From NCBI GenBank assembly GCA_046297695.1, contig JBKBHF010000015.1, positions 13,099 to 77,098 on the forward strand: a stretch of DNA of 64,000 bases, given 5' to 3'. Made by a program: the position numbers and the translations under genes. Position 1 is the stretch's first letter. Each line of letters starts with the position of its first letter. Positions 8,304 through 19,438 of this stretch are shown piece by piece. Under the pieces are notes generated by a model. It was not told the DNA's origin, made no database searches, and saw only the letters and a program-made list of their open reading frames with translations. Source of the stretch: Permianibacter sp046297695. GTDB lineage: Bacteria; Pseudomonadota; Gammaproteobacteria; Enterobacterales; Permianibacteraceae.

Positions 8304-9710
8304 TTAAGTAATTGGCATTTGAATCTGGAACTCGGCACCACCCAGCGATGCCTGGCCGATGCTCAATTTGCCGCGATAGGCCTCTATGATTTCAGCCACC
8401 ACCGACAGCCCGATGCCCTGCCCTTCGACCTGGGTATCCAGCCGGCCACCGCGACTCAATACCGCCGCCCGTTTCTCCGGTGCGATGCCGGGACCATCGT
8501 CGCCAATGCGCAGCACCAGCCACCAGACACCACGTTCGTCGCGTCGCTCTTCTGCCCGCACCTGAACGTGATGACGGGCGAATTTGCAGGCGTTGTCCAT
8601 GACATTGCCAAGCACTTCCAGCAAATCACCGGACTCGCCGGCAAAGCGCGGCGTGCCGATGATATCAACCGTGATGCGCATGCCTTTGCCGGCATAGACC
8701 TTGCGCAACGCATCGGCCAGTTGCTGCAACGGCTGGCTGACTGAAATCAGCGCCGCAAACGGTGTACGGCCCTTGGTCACGGCGCGTTGCAATTGATAGC
8801 GCACGATCCCATGCATGCGCTCGACCTGCTCGCGGACCTGGGCACGCAGCGCTTCATCGCTGATGTCAGACTGAGTCGCCCCCTGCAGCACCGCCAACGG
8901 CGTTTTCAGGCTGTGCGCCAGGTTTGACATGGTCTGGGCATAGCGACTGCGTCGTTCGTATTCGCTCTGGATGAACAGGTTGATGTTATCGGTCAATGGC
9001 TGCAGCTCGCGTGGAAATTCGCCTTCAAGCCGTTCCGCGTGTCCGGCTTCAATCGCGCGAATGGCGCGCGCCACTTCCCGCACCGGCCGCAAGCCCCAGC
9101 GCATCACCGACACCAGCCCCGCAAGCAAAACCAAGCCGAGAATGCCGAACCCCAGCCACAAGGTGCGCCGAAACGCCGCTGTGGTCGCATCAAAAGCCGC
9201 GTTCGATTCGAGCACGCTGAAGGTGTAGCGACTTTCCTGGCGGCCGACGCCTTCCCAGATGACGTCGTAGCTGGCCCCGACCAGCGACTCACCGCGCAAG
9301 CGCCAGTTGATGAACAGAACCTTGCCCAGCTCGCCGGCAACAAAGCGCGGCGCGGGCCGGTTCAGCGCCGAAGCCGACCGCCACAGGATCCGTCCCATGG
9401 GATCACTAACATAACCGTAAATGCCGCTGTCGATCTGATTGAAGCGATCATCGCGCAGGTAATCCGGCAAGTTGATTTTGCCGGGCTGGATTTCATCTGC
9501 CACCGTCAGCAGCGAGTAAAGCTGCGCTTCCAGCCGACCCCGTTGCTCGGCACGCAGACTGGTAAAGAATGCGCGCTCCAGGACAAACGCCGCCAGAATG
9601 AGAAAACCAAATAAAAACGCTGCGGTCACCAGCAACAGCCGGCCCCGCAGCGATTTGGGCAGCTCGCGCAGACGCTGCCATGGACGGTGGAACGCTCGCT
9701 TGAGCATCAA
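8304..9710 (-). CDS. phoQ: Two-component sensor histidine kinase, PhoQ-like
   Basis: A 468-residue inner-membrane kinase. Membrane helices lie near residues 25-47 and 186-207, enclosing a periplasmic sensor of about 140 residues, followed by a HAMP-like linker. The phosphoacceptor is His266 in NLAHSLKTPLAVL. The N box (NVMDNACKFA), G1 (DDGPGI) and G2 (GQGIGLSV) of the ATPase domain follow. Its ATG overlaps the stop of the upstream regulator gene by four bases, so the two are co-translated. PhoQ is the best family match by partner and architecture; whether it senses Mg2+ or peptides cannot be judged from sequence. Confidence 0.85.
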   Translation of the reverse strand: MMLKRAFHRPWQRLRELPKSLRGRLLLVTAAFLFGFLILAAFVLERAFFTSLRAEQRGRLEAQLYSLLTVADEIQPGKINLPDYLRDDRFNQIDSGIYGYVSDPMGRILWRSASALNRPAPRFVAGELGKVLFINWRLRGESLVGASYDVIWEGVGRQESRYTFSVLESNAAFDATTAAFRRTLWLGFGILGLVLLAGLVSVMRWGLRPVREVARAIRAIEAGHAERLEGEFPRELQPLTDNINLFIQSEYERRSRYAQTMSNLAHSLKTPLAVLQGATQSDISDEALRAQVREQVERMHGIVRYQLQRAVTKGRTPFAALISVSQPLQQLADALRKVYAGKGMRITVDIIGTPRFAGESGDLLEVLGNVMDNACKFARHHVQVRAEERRDERGVWWLVLRIGDDGPGIAPEKRAAVLSRGGRLDTQVEGQGIGLSVVAEIIEAYRGKLSIGQASLGGAEFQIQMPIT

Positions 9711-10384
9711 CTGGCTTTGAGGTTGAACCGGTAACCGCGACCGCGCAGGGTTTCGATCGGCTGCAGATCGCCATCCGGATCAAGCTTGCGCCGCAAACGG
9801 CCGACGAACACCTCCAGCACATTGCTGTCGCGATCTTCGTCCTGATCGTACAGGTGCTCGGTCAGCTCGGTCTTTGAGACAACCTTGCCCGGATGGTGCA
9901 CCAGATACTCCAACAAGCGGTATTCATACGCCGTCAGATCCAGCGTCTCGCCATGGCGGCGTACGGCCTGCGCCACGGTGTCGATTTCGATCGGGCCAAA
10001 ACGCTGCACCGGGTTGGCAAAGCCTGCCGCACGCCGTTGCAGGGCCGACAGCCGCGCCAACAGTTCTTCAATGTGAAAAGGCTTGGTCAGATAATCGTCC
10101 GCGCCAGCCGACAAACCACTGACTTTCTCCTGCCAGTGGTCGCGCGCAGTCAGAATCAGAATCGGATAGCTCTTGCCTTTGGCCCGGGTCCGGCGAATCA
10201 CTTCCATACCGTCCAGCTTGGGCAAGCCGAGATCCATGACTGCAACGTCGTAGTTGTATTCCAATGCGAAATAGCAGGCTTCCTCGCCATCGGCGGCGAC
10301 GTCCACGGCATAGCCTTGCGCCTTCAATGCCTCGGCAAGCTGGCCGCGCAGCGCCGGCTCGTCTTCCACAACCAATACCCGCAT
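9707..10384 (-). CDS. phoP: OmpR-family response regulator, PhoP-like
   Basis: A 225-residue cytoplasmic transcription factor. The receiver domain has the acidic pair VEDE near residues 7-10, phosphoacceptor Asp51 in VMDLGLP, and the conserved Lys in LTKPFHIEE. The C-terminal winged helix ends RGRGYRFNLK. The wording LGLP, LTAR-W, SAGADDY and KPFHIEE is typical of PhoP. ATG 10384 is preferred over an in-frame GTG four codons earlier, because proteins of this family start MRVLVVED. It overlaps the kinase gene downstream and follows the PepSY gene by 26 bp. Confidence 0.9.
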   Translation of the reverse strand: MRVLVVEDEPALRGQLAEALKAQGYAVDVAADGEEACYFALEYNYDVAVMDLGLPKLDGMEVIRRTRAKGKSYPILILTARDHWQEKVSGLSAGADDYLTKPFHIEELLARLSALQRRAAGFANPVQRFGPIEIDTVAQAVRRHGETLDLTAYEYRLLEYLVHHPGKVVSKTELTEHLYDQDEDRDSNVLEVFVGRLRRKLDPDGDLQPIETLRGRGYRFNLKAS

Positions 10385-10410
10385 GCTTTTCCCCACCCCA
10401 ACAAAGGGCC

Positions 10411-10704
10411 TCAGAAACTGATCACTTCCCCGGTATGGCCGTCGACGTGCACCGTGCGGACCCGACCATTCTCGGTCAGGATTTTGACCCGGTACACTGG
10501 CGGGCCGCGGCTCTCGATCAACTGCACCGACAGCACCCGACCTTTGACTGCTCGCAATGCCGCAGCGACCGCACTCGACTCCGACACCGTTGCCGAGGCC
10601 ATCAGTACCGGCATCAGGGTTTGTCCCGACACAGGCGATGGCATCGCAACAAGCAGCAACGCAGAGAGCAACAGCAGACAGGTGTTTCGGACAACGTTCA
10701 TCAT
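10411..10704 (-). CDS. Small exported PepSY-domain protein
   Basis: A 97-residue protein with a signal peptide (about residues 1-27, ending PSPVSG) and a single PepSY domain whose end reads VRTVHVDGHTGEVIS. PepSY modules are periplasmic and often inhibit or modulate proteases or sensors. It leads the phoP-phoQ genes in the same direction, an arrangement that suggests it tunes the sensor. A second ATG directly follows the first at 10701 and could be the true start. Confidence 0.8.
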   Translation of the reverse strand: MMNVVRNTCLLLLSALLLVAMPSPVSGQTLMPVLMASATVSESSAVAAALRAVKGRVLSVQLIESRGPPVYRVKILTENGRVRTVHVDGHTGEVISF

Positions 10705-10819
10705 CGGGGCGATTCAGACCATTTGCGCGACAGTGTAACGGGCATGGCGGACAACAACCAAACCTTGCCCGCTAGCGAGAGATACCTGCTGCAGGTGACT
10801 GTTGCCGGCGCCAGCGGCA

Positions 10820-11389
10820 TCAAGGCACCGGCCGAACATCCACCTGCACACGCAGTGACCGGCCCGGATCGTGGGGCAGCTCGGTTTCATAGGTGCGACC
10901 GTCGTAGCGATAAACCACGCGGTAGCCAACGATGCGCTCCTCGGTGTAACTGCTCTCGATGGTGCGGCAACGGGTTTGCCAATCGCGCTCGACAGTCACC
11001 TGCCGCGGGCTGACATCGCGGCCAATCTGGGAACCGACCACCGCGCCAATGACCGTACCAGCCGCTTCATGGTCCGAATGGCGACCGGCATGGTGGCCGA
11101 CCACCGCGCCAATCAGGGCCCCCAACGCGGCACCGCCACCGGAGCGGCGCTCGCGATGGTACTCCACCGGCACGTCTTCACAGACTTCGCGCGGCTCGCT
11201 GACTCGTACAGTGCGGGTGATGGGAATGCTTTCCAGCACGGTGGCGTAACCGTAATCGCGATCGCGGTCATGACCACGCCCCCGTCCAGGATGATCATCC
11301 CTTGGCAGGGCCGACGCAGTCGTCGCCAGCAGAAGGCTTGCCAGCGCAATGGCCAGCAGGCGAGAAGGCACGAGAGATTTCCGGGTCAT
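10820..11389 (-). CDS. Glycine-zipper 2TM-domain envelope protein
   Basis: A 189-residue protein with a signal peptide (cleavage near ATTASA, about residue 27), a His/Asp/Arg-rich stretch, then a glycine zipper (GGGAALGALIGAVVGH near residues 85-100 and a second GTVIGAVVGSQIG near 110-122), followed by a C-terminal region with VERDWQTRCR and EERIVGYRVVY. This is the layout of the Rickettsia 17-kDa-antigen/SlyB-like surface proteins. ATG 11389 was chosen over ATG 11404 because GGGAG lies eight bases before it. Confidence 0.78.
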   Translation of the reverse strand: MTRKSLVPSRLLAIALASLLLATTASALPRDDHPGRGRGHDRDRDYGYATVLESIPITRTVRVSEPREVCEDVPVEYHRERRSGGGAALGALIGAVVGHHAGRHSDHEAAGTVIGAVVGSQIGRDVSPRQVTVERDWQTRCRTIESSYTEERIVGYRVVYRYDGRTYETELPHDPGRSLRVQVDVRPVP

Positions 11390-11451
11390 GGCAACGACTC
11401 CCATTCAGTGACGTTGCCAGACTAAGCGGGGCAGCCTGAATTGCTCCTGAA

Positions 11452-12837
11452 TCAGGCGGCCAGTTTCTGGGCCAGCGCTTCGAGCTCTTCGCGGTTGTTG
11501 CGCAGCTGCTCAAACTCGCCCTCGACCTCTTCACTATTGAGGTGCAACGAGCCCATTACCGCCTCGGGCAAATGGCTGCTGCCGGCATCGCCGATATTCA
11601 GGCGCTTGAGCAGGCGATTGGCAATCAGCACCAGATTCGAATACACCGCATACGGACTGGAGAACTCCTCCTGATGATGCCAGCGCACCGCAGTAATGAG
11701 TTCATCCGGCATATGCCATGCCTGCATCAGCCAGGCGCCGATTTCTTCGTGGGATACGCCCAGCACATGACGCTCGATCGCATCAACCTGCACCGACGGG
11801 TTGGCGGCGACATAGCGGTTGACCAGGAAAAACTGCGGCGGGAAGACATGACCGAGCAACAAATGGCCGAAGTTGTGCAGCAAACCGGACAGATAGACCA
11901 TGCCGCGCTGCGGCCGGTACTTGGCCGGCATGCGCTGACACAGCCGCTCCGCCAACACGGCACAGAGGATCGAATGACTCCAGAATGCTTTCAGACCAAG
12001 CGGCCCTTCACGCGGCACTTTCAGCGAGCGCCCAACGACAATGCCGAGCGACAAGTTCAACACCATCTCAAAACCCAGTACCCGCATGATCGCCATCTCC
12101 AGCGACGGGATGCGGCCGCTGAAACCGTAATACGGCGAATTGGCCCAGCTCATGATTTGGGCGGCGAGACTGGGATCGCGGTTGACGACATTGGCCAGAT
12201 CGCGGGCGCTGGCGTGCGGGTCCACCCGCAGCTTCATGATGTCCGTTGCCATCTCCGGCATCGCCGGCAGATCAAAGGTTTCCTGCACCCGCTGTTTCAG
12301 CCGCATCGGCATGAAATGGGTCACCACTTCCTCTTGCGCCATTTCCGATACCGCACCTTTTAGTGCGTCCGGTGGCAGGGCGATATGGCCGCAACTGACT
12401 TCGCCGAGCAAGCGCCGAAACTCGGCCCGGGAAAAACCGAGCAGGCTCTCGCCGTTACCGCTCTCGCAGTAAACGCGATCGTGACTGAAAACTGTCTCGT
12501 CACAGACCGCTTTCCAGTTGAACACATTGACCAAGGCCGGCCGGCACTGTCCGACACAACCGGCGAAATGGTGTTGTGCTTCCGTGCTGGCGAGTACATC
12601 CAGTTCACGCAAGGTCAGCGCCTGCAGCGCTTCGAAATCGAGCAGGTAATTGGCCGGCACCAGCGCCGCAAGGCGACCTTGACTGTCGGACAACGGCACC
12701 ACCCGGATGATCGCCTCCGCCGGAATGCCGATCTCATGCGCGACCTCGACCAGACTGTGCCCTATTGCATGGGGTACCACATCGAACTGGGCATTGGTAT
12801 TGTCCAGCCATTCTTGCAGTCGTGACGGCAGCGCCAT
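11452..12837 (-). CDS. YbaK/aminoacyl-tRNA deacylase-like domain fused to HDOD domain
   Basis: A 461-residue cytoplasmic protein. Residues 1 to about 150 resemble the YbaK/ProX editing fold (LVEVAHEIGIPAEAIIRVVPL, later LRELDVLA). Residues about 215-415 are an HDOD signalling domain (MPEMATDIMKLRVDP, LANVVNRDPSLAAQIMSWANSPYYG, LLHNFGHLLLGHVFP, SHEEIGAWLM, VRWHHQ). A coiled-coil-like tail ends the protein. ATG 12837 follows GAGGA by seven bases and is preferred to the upstream extension to 12960, which lacks domain content. HDOD proteins sit in regulatory networks; the editing-like domain is probably a ligand sensor here and may not be catalytic. Confidence 0.82.
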   Translation of the reverse strand: MALPSRLQEWLDNTNAQFDVVPHAIGHSLVEVAHEIGIPAEAIIRVVPLSDSQGRLAALVPANYLLDFEALQALTLRELDVLASTEAQHHFAGCVGQCRPALVNVFNWKAVCDETVFSHDRVYCESGNGESLLGFSRAEFRRLLGEVSCGHIALPPDALKGAVSEMAQEEVVTHFMPMRLKQRVQETFDLPAMPEMATDIMKLRVDPHASARDLANVVNRDPSLAAQIMSWANSPYYGFSGRIPSLEMAIMRVLGFEMVLNLSLGIVVGRSLKVPREGPLGLKAFWSHSILCAVLAERLCQRMPAKYRPQRGMVYLSGLLHNFGHLLLGHVFPPQFFLVNRYVAANPSVQVDAIERHVLGVSHEEIGAWLMQAWHMPDELITAVRWHHQEEFSSPYAVYSNLVLIANRLLKRLNIGDAGSSHLPEAVMGSLHLNSEEVEGEFEQLRNNREELEALAQKLAA

Positions 12838-13002
12838 GACAGGTCCTCCACACTCGGGAATCCAGCAAGCATAGTCGGCTTTGCGCGCTAACGCAGCGTC
12901 CACCCGGCAACCACAGCAAGACCTGTTAGAGATAACGAGAAAGCGCACCGAAGCCGGCAAAAAGTGACACCGGCAGCATGTGCATGGGTGAATGCAAAAA
13001 AC

Positions 13003-13042
13003 AAAAAACCCGCTGGGACATTGCTGTCACAGCGGGTTTTTC
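13003..13042 (-). terminator. Bidirectional terminator after tRNA-Arg
   Basis: ACCCGCTG at 13008-13015 pairs with CAGCGGGT at 13030-13037, flanked by A runs on the left and T runs on the right, so it reads as an intrinsic terminator in both directions. It ends the csrA/tRNA transcript on the minus strand. Confidence 0.88.
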
Positions 13043-13047
13043 TTGTT

Positions 13048-13124
13048 TGGCGCGCCCGGAGCGATTCGAACGCCCGACCGCCTGGTTCGTAGCCAGGTAC
13101 TCTATCCAACTGAGCTACGGGCGC
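13048..13124 (-). tRNA. tRNA-Arg(ACG)
   Basis: A 77-nt cloverleaf: acceptor GCGCCCG/CGGGCGC, anticodon loop CTACGAA with anticodon ACG, T arm GTTCGAATC, encoded CCA. It sits behind csrA and tRNA-Ser as in E. coli and Pseudomonas. Confidence 0.97.
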
Positions 13125-13208
13125 GTTGGGGCCGCTATTATGCCGATTTCTGATTCTCTGTCAATTTTTTTATCTCTCTTTCGAAAGAAACTGACATCGT
13201 TCAGAAAC

Positions 13209-13301
13209 TGGCGGAGAGGGAGGGATTCGAACCCTCGATAGAGCTTTTGACCCTATACTCCCTTAGCAGGGGAGCCCCTTCGGCCTCTCGGGCACCTCTC
13301 C
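13209..13301 (-). tRNA. tRNA-Ser(GCT)
   Basis: A 93-nt class II tRNA with a long variable arm, acceptor GGAGAGG, anticodon loop CTGCTAA giving GCT, and an encoded CCA. It lies between csrA and tRNA-Arg. Confidence 0.97.
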
Positions 13302-13384
13302 TTCGCAGCGGCCGCGAATGTTACCGGAACGCCGCGAAATTGCAAGCAACAGCGCAAATTAGTTTGCAACTGCTGCGAAAACAA

Positions 13385-13591
13385 TCAACTTTGTTCCTGC
13401 TCATCATCCGACGCAAAACCGTGGGTTTTCTCGCGTTGAATGCGCAGGTAGATTTCTTCACGGTGCACCGACACTTCTTTCGGCGCATTGACGCCGATGC
13501 GCACCTGATTGCCCTTCACACCCAGAACAGTGACAGTGACTTCGTCACCAATCATTAGGGTCTCGCCAACGCGGCGGGTCAGAATCAGCAC
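13385..13591 (-). CDS. csrA: Carbon storage regulator CsrA/RsmA
   Basis: A 68-residue RNA-binding dimeric regulator that binds GGA motifs near ribosome sites. The start MLILTRRVGETLMIGD, the core RIGVNAPKEVSVHREEIY and the key RNA-contact arginine (Arg44 in the VHREEI segment) are intact. The start is GTG 13591, seven bases after AAGGAG. It lies between lysC and tRNA-Ser on the same strand, a conserved gammaproteobacterial neighbourhood. Confidence 0.97.
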   Translation of the reverse strand: MLILTRRVGETLMIGDEVTVTVLGVKGNQVRIGVNAPKEVSVHREEIYLRIQREKTHGFASDDEQEQS

Positions 13592-13795
13592 TGTCAGTCT
13601 CCTTTAAACTAGCTCGGGCCTACCCATTGCCACAGCACCGGGTTTGCTATTGTTCTGGCCGCCGGCCCGCAGGCGGGTAAAAAAGGTCGCGTATTATGGG
13701 GCCTGCGTACAGACTTTACCAATAGACGATAGGCAAGTCTTATTTACATCCACGACTCGCCGCCCCTGTAGTTAAGCACAGGCGTGAAGAATCGT

Positions 13796-15055
13796 TTATT
13801 CCGCGGCGGCAGTCTGGTCCAGCGCAAACGCCGTGTGCAGGGTCCGTACCGCCAGCTCCAGATAGCGCTCCTCGATCAGCACCGAGATCTTGCTCTCAGA
13901 ACTGGTGATGGCCATCAGGTTGATACGCTCACCGGCCAGTGCCTCAAACAGCCGGGTTGCCAGCTCCGGGTGCGTCCGCATCGCGACACCGACCACCGAA
14001 ACCTTGGCGACATGGCTGGAGACGGCGATTGCCTCGGGACGCAGGAATTCGCACTGTTTCAGCAACAGCTCCCGGGCCGCCGCCGCTTCACCGCGGGCGA
14101 CAGTAAAACTGAAGTCGGTGCGGCGGCCAGGGCGCGGCGTCTGGGTGATCATGTCGGACTCGATATGGGCACCGGCCAACGCGCCAAACAGGCGCGCCGC
14201 CGTACCCGGCTCATCCGGCACATCCGTAATAGTTAGCTGCGCTTCCTGACGACTGAAGGCAATGCCCGATACCAACGGCGCCTCCATGCCGGCACTGCCC
14301 TGCCCCTGTTCACCATCCCGCCTTTGTTCAAAAGTAATGAGGGTGCCCGGCCCTTCTCTAAAGGTCGACAGCACCCGCAGCGGCACTTTGTATTTGCCGG
14401 CGAACTCGACCGAGCGGGTTTGCAGCACCTTGGAGCCTTGGCTCGCCAGCTCCAGCATCTCCTTGAAAGTGATGCTGTCGAGCCGGTGCGCCTCCGGCAC
14501 CATCCGTGGATCAGTGGTGTAGACGCCGTCGACGTCGGTGAAAATCTGACACTCATCGGCGTGCAAGGCCGCCGCCAAGGCCACCGCCGAGGTATCGCCA
14601 CCGCCACGACCGAGCGTGGTGATGTCACCGTTCGGGGTAATGCCCTGGAAGCCGGTCACCAACACCACCTTGCCGGCATCGAGTTCGCGGAAAATCCGTC
14701 CGGTCTCGATGTGCTCAATGCGTGCTTTCATGAACACGTCATCGGTGTGCACCGGCAACTGCCAGCCCTGCAGCGACAGCGCCGGACAGCCTTTCGCATT
14801 CAACGCGATGGCGAGCAGCGCATTCGACACCTGCTCGCCGGTTGCCGCAAGCGCATCCATTTCCCGCGCCGACGGATTTTCCGCCAGAGCATTGCCGAGC
14901 GCCAGCAGTCGGTTGGTTTCGCCGGCCATGGCCGACGCCACCACGACAACGCGGTGGCCCTGTGCCTTGGTTGCAATGATTTTGTCGGCGACGTGACGGA
15001 TGCGATCGAGATCGCCCACCGAGGTGCCGCCGAATTTCTGGACGATTAACGCCAT
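13796..15055 (-). CDS. lysC: Aspartate kinase
   Basis: A 419-residue monofunctional aspartokinase that phosphorylates aspartate at the head of lysine, threonine and methionine synthesis. The kinase core shows KFGGTSV (residues 7-13), the TGEQVS segment and GRGGGDTSAV. Two ACT regulatory domains fill about residues 265-410 (LTITDVPDEPGTAARLF and VSVVGVAMRTHPELATRLF), implying feedback control by lysine and/or threonine. It lies between alaS and csrA, the Pseudomonas-type order. Confidence 0.96.
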   Translation of the reverse strand: MALIVQKFGGTSVGDLDRIRHVADKIIATKAQGHRVVVVASAMAGETNRLLALGNALAENPSAREMDALAATGEQVSNALLAIALNAKGCPALSLQGWQLPVHTDDVFMKARIEHIETGRIFRELDAGKVVLVTGFQGITPNGDITTLGRGGGDTSAVALAAALHADECQIFTDVDGVYTTDPRMVPEAHRLDSITFKEMLELASQGSKVLQTRSVEFAGKYKVPLRVLSTFREGPGTLITFEQRRDGEQGQGSAGMEAPLVSGIAFSRQEAQLTITDVPDEPGTAARLFGALAGAHIESDMITQTPRPGRRTDFSFTVARGEAAAARELLLKQCEFLRPEAIAVSSHVAKVSVVGVAMRTHPELATRLFEALAGERINLMAITSSESKISVLIEERYLELAVRTLHTAFALDQTAAAE

Positions 15056-15090
15056 GTTGTGCGGTCGCGCAATTCCGTTTGAGTAAAAAC

Positions 15091-17724
<2,634 letters not shown>

Positions 17725-17770
17725 ACGGATCCCTACATCAACTCATCACGCCATGACGGCGAAAAAACGT

Positions 17771-18208
17771 TCATTCCGGCGCAAATTCATCCGATTCGCG
17801 CGGCTCTTTCAGAAACGCCGCGAGCGCCACTCGGGCGCTCGAGGATGTAAAACCTTTTTGCAGCAGATGGCGCATGGCTTTCATGCGCACGTCATGCTGA
17901 CTGACATCCTTGCCACGCAAGTAGCGACGAATCGCTGCCAGCGCTTGTTCATCCCAATCCACATCCGTTTGCTGCAAGGCCGACTTGTCGACACCGGCAT
18001 TTTGCAATGCCTGGACAATCTTGACCGGCCCCTGCCCTTTCCTGGCTTTGCTGCCAATCAGTATCTCGGCAAAACGCTCATCACTTTGCCAGCCGCGCTG
18101 CTTCAAGTCCGCCAGCGCGGCGTCAATTTCCTCGTCAGGAAACTCACGCTGCCGCAGCTTGCGGCGCAGCTCCAGCTCGGCGTGCTCGCGACGCGCCAGC
18201 AGGCGCAT
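17771..18208 (-). CDS. recX: RecX, modulator of RecA
   Basis: RecX binds RecA filaments and restrains recombinase activity. The tandem three-helix RecX repeats are evident: HAELELRRKLRQREF, then LADLKQRGWQSDERFAEILI, KARKGQGPVKIVQALQNAGV, and the C-terminal MRHLLQKGF. From ATG 18208 the protein has 145 residues, shorter than E. coli RecX (166). The in-frame sequence upstream (LKQQPSALSVA) reaches back over the recA stop and looks coding, so a non-ATG start overlapping recA is possible. The 29-bp distance to recA suggests read-through from recA. Confidence 0.9.
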   Translation of the reverse strand: MRLLARREHAELELRRKLRQREFPDEEIDAALADLKQRGWQSDERFAEILIGSKARKGQGPVKIVQALQNAGVDKSALQQTDVDWDEQALAAIRRYLRGKDVSQHDVRMKAMRHLLQKGFTSSSARVALAAFLKEPRESDEFAPE

Positions 18209-18237
18209 CGCGACACTCAGGGCAGACGGTTGCTGCT

Positions 18238-19275
18238 TCAGGCTTCCACCTCGTCTTCCACTTCCGAATCGACACTGGCCGGCACGGCAACAATGTTGGC
18301 GGCGCGGATCTTGTCTTCGATTTCCCTGGCAAGCTCCGGCCGCTCGCGCAGGAACTGGACGACATTCTGCTTGCCCTGGCCGATACGCTGACCGTTGTAG
18401 CTGAACCAGGCTCCCGACTTCTCGACCAAGCCCTGATTGACGCCCAGCTCGATGATCTCGCCTTCACGCGACACACCGTGGCCGTACAGAATTTCGAATT
18501 CGACCTGTTTGAACGGCGGCGCGACCTTGTTCTTGACCACCTTGACCCGGGTTTCAGAACCGATGACCTCATCGCCCTGCTTGACCGAGCCGATGCGTCG
18601 AATGTCGAGGCGCACCGATGCATAGAACTTCAGCGCGTTACCACCCGTGGTGGTTTCCGGGCTACCGAACATGACGCCGATCTTCATCCGGATCTGGTTG
18701 ATGAAAATGACCAGACAGTTCGAACGCTTGATGTTACCGGTCAGTTTGCGCAGCGCCTGCGACATCAGACGGGCATGCAGGCCGACGTGGCTGTCGCCCA
18801 TCTCGCCTTCGATTTCCGCTTTCGGCACCAGCGCGGCCACCGAGTCAACGATGACGATATCGACCGCATTCGAGCGCACCAGCATATCGACGATTTCGAG
18901 TGCCTGTTCGCCGGTATCCGGCTGCGACACCAGCAATTCGTCCAGATTGACACCGAGCTTGGCGGCATAGTCCGGGTCCAGCGCGTGTTCGGCATCGACA
19001 AATGCAGCGGTGCCTCCGTTCTTCTGGCAATTGGCGATCGCCTGCAGTGCCAGCGTGGTTTTACCGGACGATTCCGGCCCGTAGATTTCGACCACCCGGC
19101 CACGGGGCAGACCACCGATGCCGAGGGCAATGTCGAGGCTCAGCGAGCCAGAGGAAATGGTTTGAATGTCACGCGAGGCTTGGTGATCGCCTAGGCGCAT
19201 GACAGTGCCTTTGCCAAATTGGCGTTCGATTTGCGCGAGGGCGGCGCCCAGCGCTTTTTTGCGGTTCTCGTCCAT
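18238..19275 (-). CDS. recA: Recombinase RecA
   Basis: A 345-residue ATP-dependent strand-exchange protein and SOS co-protease. The Walker A motif GPESSGKT lies at about residues 66-73, and loop L2 contains GSPETTTGGNALKFYAS. The acidic C-terminal tail ends EVEDEVEA. ATG 19275 begins MDENRKKALGAAL and follows GGAG by six bases. The open frame continues upstream through the N gap to 19554, but that part is not RecA. I do not see a CTG-N10-CAG LexA box in the 130 bp upstream; sequence beyond that is interrupted by the assembly gap. Confidence 0.98.
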   Translation of the reverse strand: MDENRKKALGAALAQIERQFGKGTVMRLGDHQASRDIQTISSGSLSLDIALGIGGLPRGRVVEIYGPESSGKTTLALQAIANCQKNGGTAAFVDAEHALDPDYAAKLGVNLDELLVSQPDTGEQALEIVDMLVRSNAVDIVIVDSVAALVPKAEIEGEMGDSHVGLHARLMSQALRKLTGNIKRSNCLVIFINQIRMKIGVMFGSPETTTGGNALKFYASVRLDIRRIGSVKQGDEVIGSETRVKVVKNKVAPPFKQVEFEILYGHGVSREGEIIELGVNQGLVEKSGAWFSYNGQRIGQGKQNVVQFLRERPELAREIEDKIRAANIVAVPASVDSEVEDEVEA

Positions 19276-19404
19276 CACTTTCTCCAAACGGAATGTTCGC
19301 GGGGAATGTCGTACGCGGGCGCGGATTGGGCTGACCAATGCGGTCCCTACACGAAAGCGACGCGGCATTATTCCATAAAGGTTTGGCAGGAGGTAGCGCG
19401 CAAC

Positions 19405-19438
19405 CGGCGCTGCTGACAGCAGTCTGTCAGCAGCGCCG
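19405..19438. repeat. Perfect 15-bp stem hairpin upstream of recA
   Basis: A perfect inverted repeat, 15 bp per arm with a four-base CAGT loop: left arm 19405-19419 (centre GCTGCTGACAG), right arm 19424-19438. It lies about 130-165 bp upstream of recA and downstream of the receiver gene on the same strand. It could end that gene's transcript or be an operator. It has no T tract, and its spacing is not that of a LexA site. Confidence 0.7.
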
